A stretch of 64,000 nucleotides of DNA, from NCBI GenBank assembly GCA_039105265.1, contig JAPFFF010000053.1, positions 868,001 through 932,000 on the forward strand. Direction: 5' to 3'. Position numbers and translations under genes: made by a program. Of the stretch, positions 63,485 to 64,000 are shown piece by piece (the stretch's first letter is position 1; every line of letters starts with the position of its first letter). The notes under the pieces were generated by a model. It saw only the letters and a list, made by a program, of their open reading frames with translations. It ran no database searches and was not told the DNA's origin. This DNA comes from Tritrichomonas musculus (taxonomy: Eukaryota; Parabasalia; Tritrichomonadida; Tritrichomonadidae).

Positions 63485-64000
63485 ATGGGTTTAAAAGATT
63501 CGTATGATATCCTTAATAAGCTTGGCGATGGAGCATTCTCAAGCGTTTTTTTGGCTGTCCATCGTCTGACTGGTATTCAAGTTGCCATCAAAATCATAAA
63601 AAAGAGCAGTGATGACGGTCATGGCAAAAGTAAATATTCTGATGTTATGCGCGAAGTTACAATCCTCAAATCACTTAATCACCCGAACATTGTAAAACTT
63701 TTTGATTTTTTTGAAGATGATTCCAGTTATTACTTCGTTCAAGAGCTTTGTGAACATGGTACTGTTGCACAATATATAATGGAATATGGTTCATCAGAAG
63801 GACCAGAAATTAAACGAATCTTCCTTCAATTAATTAGCGCCATCAATTATTTGCATGAAGTTGCTAATATAATTCACTGTGATATTAAAGCGGAAAATGT
63901 TCTACTTGATTATAACAATAACGTTAAGTTGGCTGATTTTGGATTAGCATACGATCAAAAAAATAAAGATGAAGAAAATATAGATTTTTCGAAGAAAATC
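63485..64000 (+). CDS. Ser/Thr protein kinase, N-terminal 172 residues (cut by window end)
   Basis: The frame begins MGLKDSYDILNKLGDGAFSSVFLAVH, so the Gly-rich loop GDGAFSSV lies at the very N-terminus. The ATP lysine is in VAIKIIKK. A VMREVTILKSLNHPNIVKL segment is the C-helix and following strand. The catalytic loop is HCDIKAENVLLD, with Cys replacing the Arg of HRD and the catalytic Asp kept, and the metal-binding DFGLA follows. This fits the CAMK/AMPK-like kinases abundant in trichomonads. The activation segment and C-lobe are beyond the window. The gene looks active and intact so far. Confidence 0.93.
   Translation, partial: MGLKDSYDILNKLGDGAFSSVFLAVHRLTGIQVAIKIIKKSSDDGHGKSKYSDVMREVTILKSLNHPNIVKLFDFFEDDSSYYFVQELCEHGTVAQYIMEYGSSEGPEIKRIFLQLISAINYLHEVANIIHCDIKAENVLLDYNNNVKLADFGLAYDQKNKDEENIDFSKKI

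Overview
This window is very AT-rich nuclear DNA from a parabasalid (trichomonad) protist, most likely of the Tritrichomonas/Trichomonas type. Several kinds of evidence agree. Intron-less genes begin just downstream of TCA-type initiator motifs (TCAYTTT). Stop codons sit inside TAAA, the known trichomonad poly(A) signal. The families seen are those expanded in trichomonads: BspA-like LRR proteins, DUF3447 ankyrin proteins, kinase-Sel1 proteins and Rac GTPases. A Polinton/Maverick is also present.

Layout. From 1 to 10357 is the right-hand part of a Polinton. It carries a fibre-like giant protein, a likely major capsid protein, a packaging ATPase and several small proteins, and its visible genes look whole. 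It appears to be inserted into a degenerate ~20-bp repeat array, a second copy of which lies 2.6 kb away. From 10.4 to 36.2 kb are host genes: two hypotheticals (15.1 and 17.2 kb), an ankyrin/DUF3447 protein, tRNA-Gly(UCC), an ABHD-type alpha/beta hydrolase, a beta-helix protein with two RING fingers, a decayed class 3 lipase, a Rac GTPase, a small gene whose 5' end is copied as a 270-bp inverted repeat, and a 1754-residue DEAH helicase with a C-terminal RBR-type ubiquitin ligase region.

From 36.2 to 46.0 kb is a nest of non-autonomous DNA transposons with readable ends: a Mutator-like element (9-bp target duplication), two hAT-like elements that share related 15-bp termini and have 8-bp target duplications, a 229-bp mariner-type MITE inside the first, and further inverted-repeat elements and a 23-bp minisatellite inside the second. 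The second hAT-like element ends about 50 bp before a large intact BspA-like gene.

From 48.5 to 62.8 kb is a graveyard of the same host families. It holds BspA, ankyrin and Sel1 fragments, a decayed kinase-Sel1 gene with a snap-back inverted duplication, and two probably intact hypothetical genes. A Q/N-rich reading frame flanked by ~95-bp inverted repeats follows, and the window ends inside a Ser/Thr kinase gene.

The most notable themes are (i) the newly readable hAT-like and Mutator-like termini, (ii) three separate inverted partial gene duplications able to form long hairpin transcripts, (iii) an over-represented 9-mer, ACTTTTTGA, clustered in inverted-repeat regions, and (iv) two proteins of unusual architecture linked to ubiquitin. 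All identifications come from reading the sequence; no database search was run.
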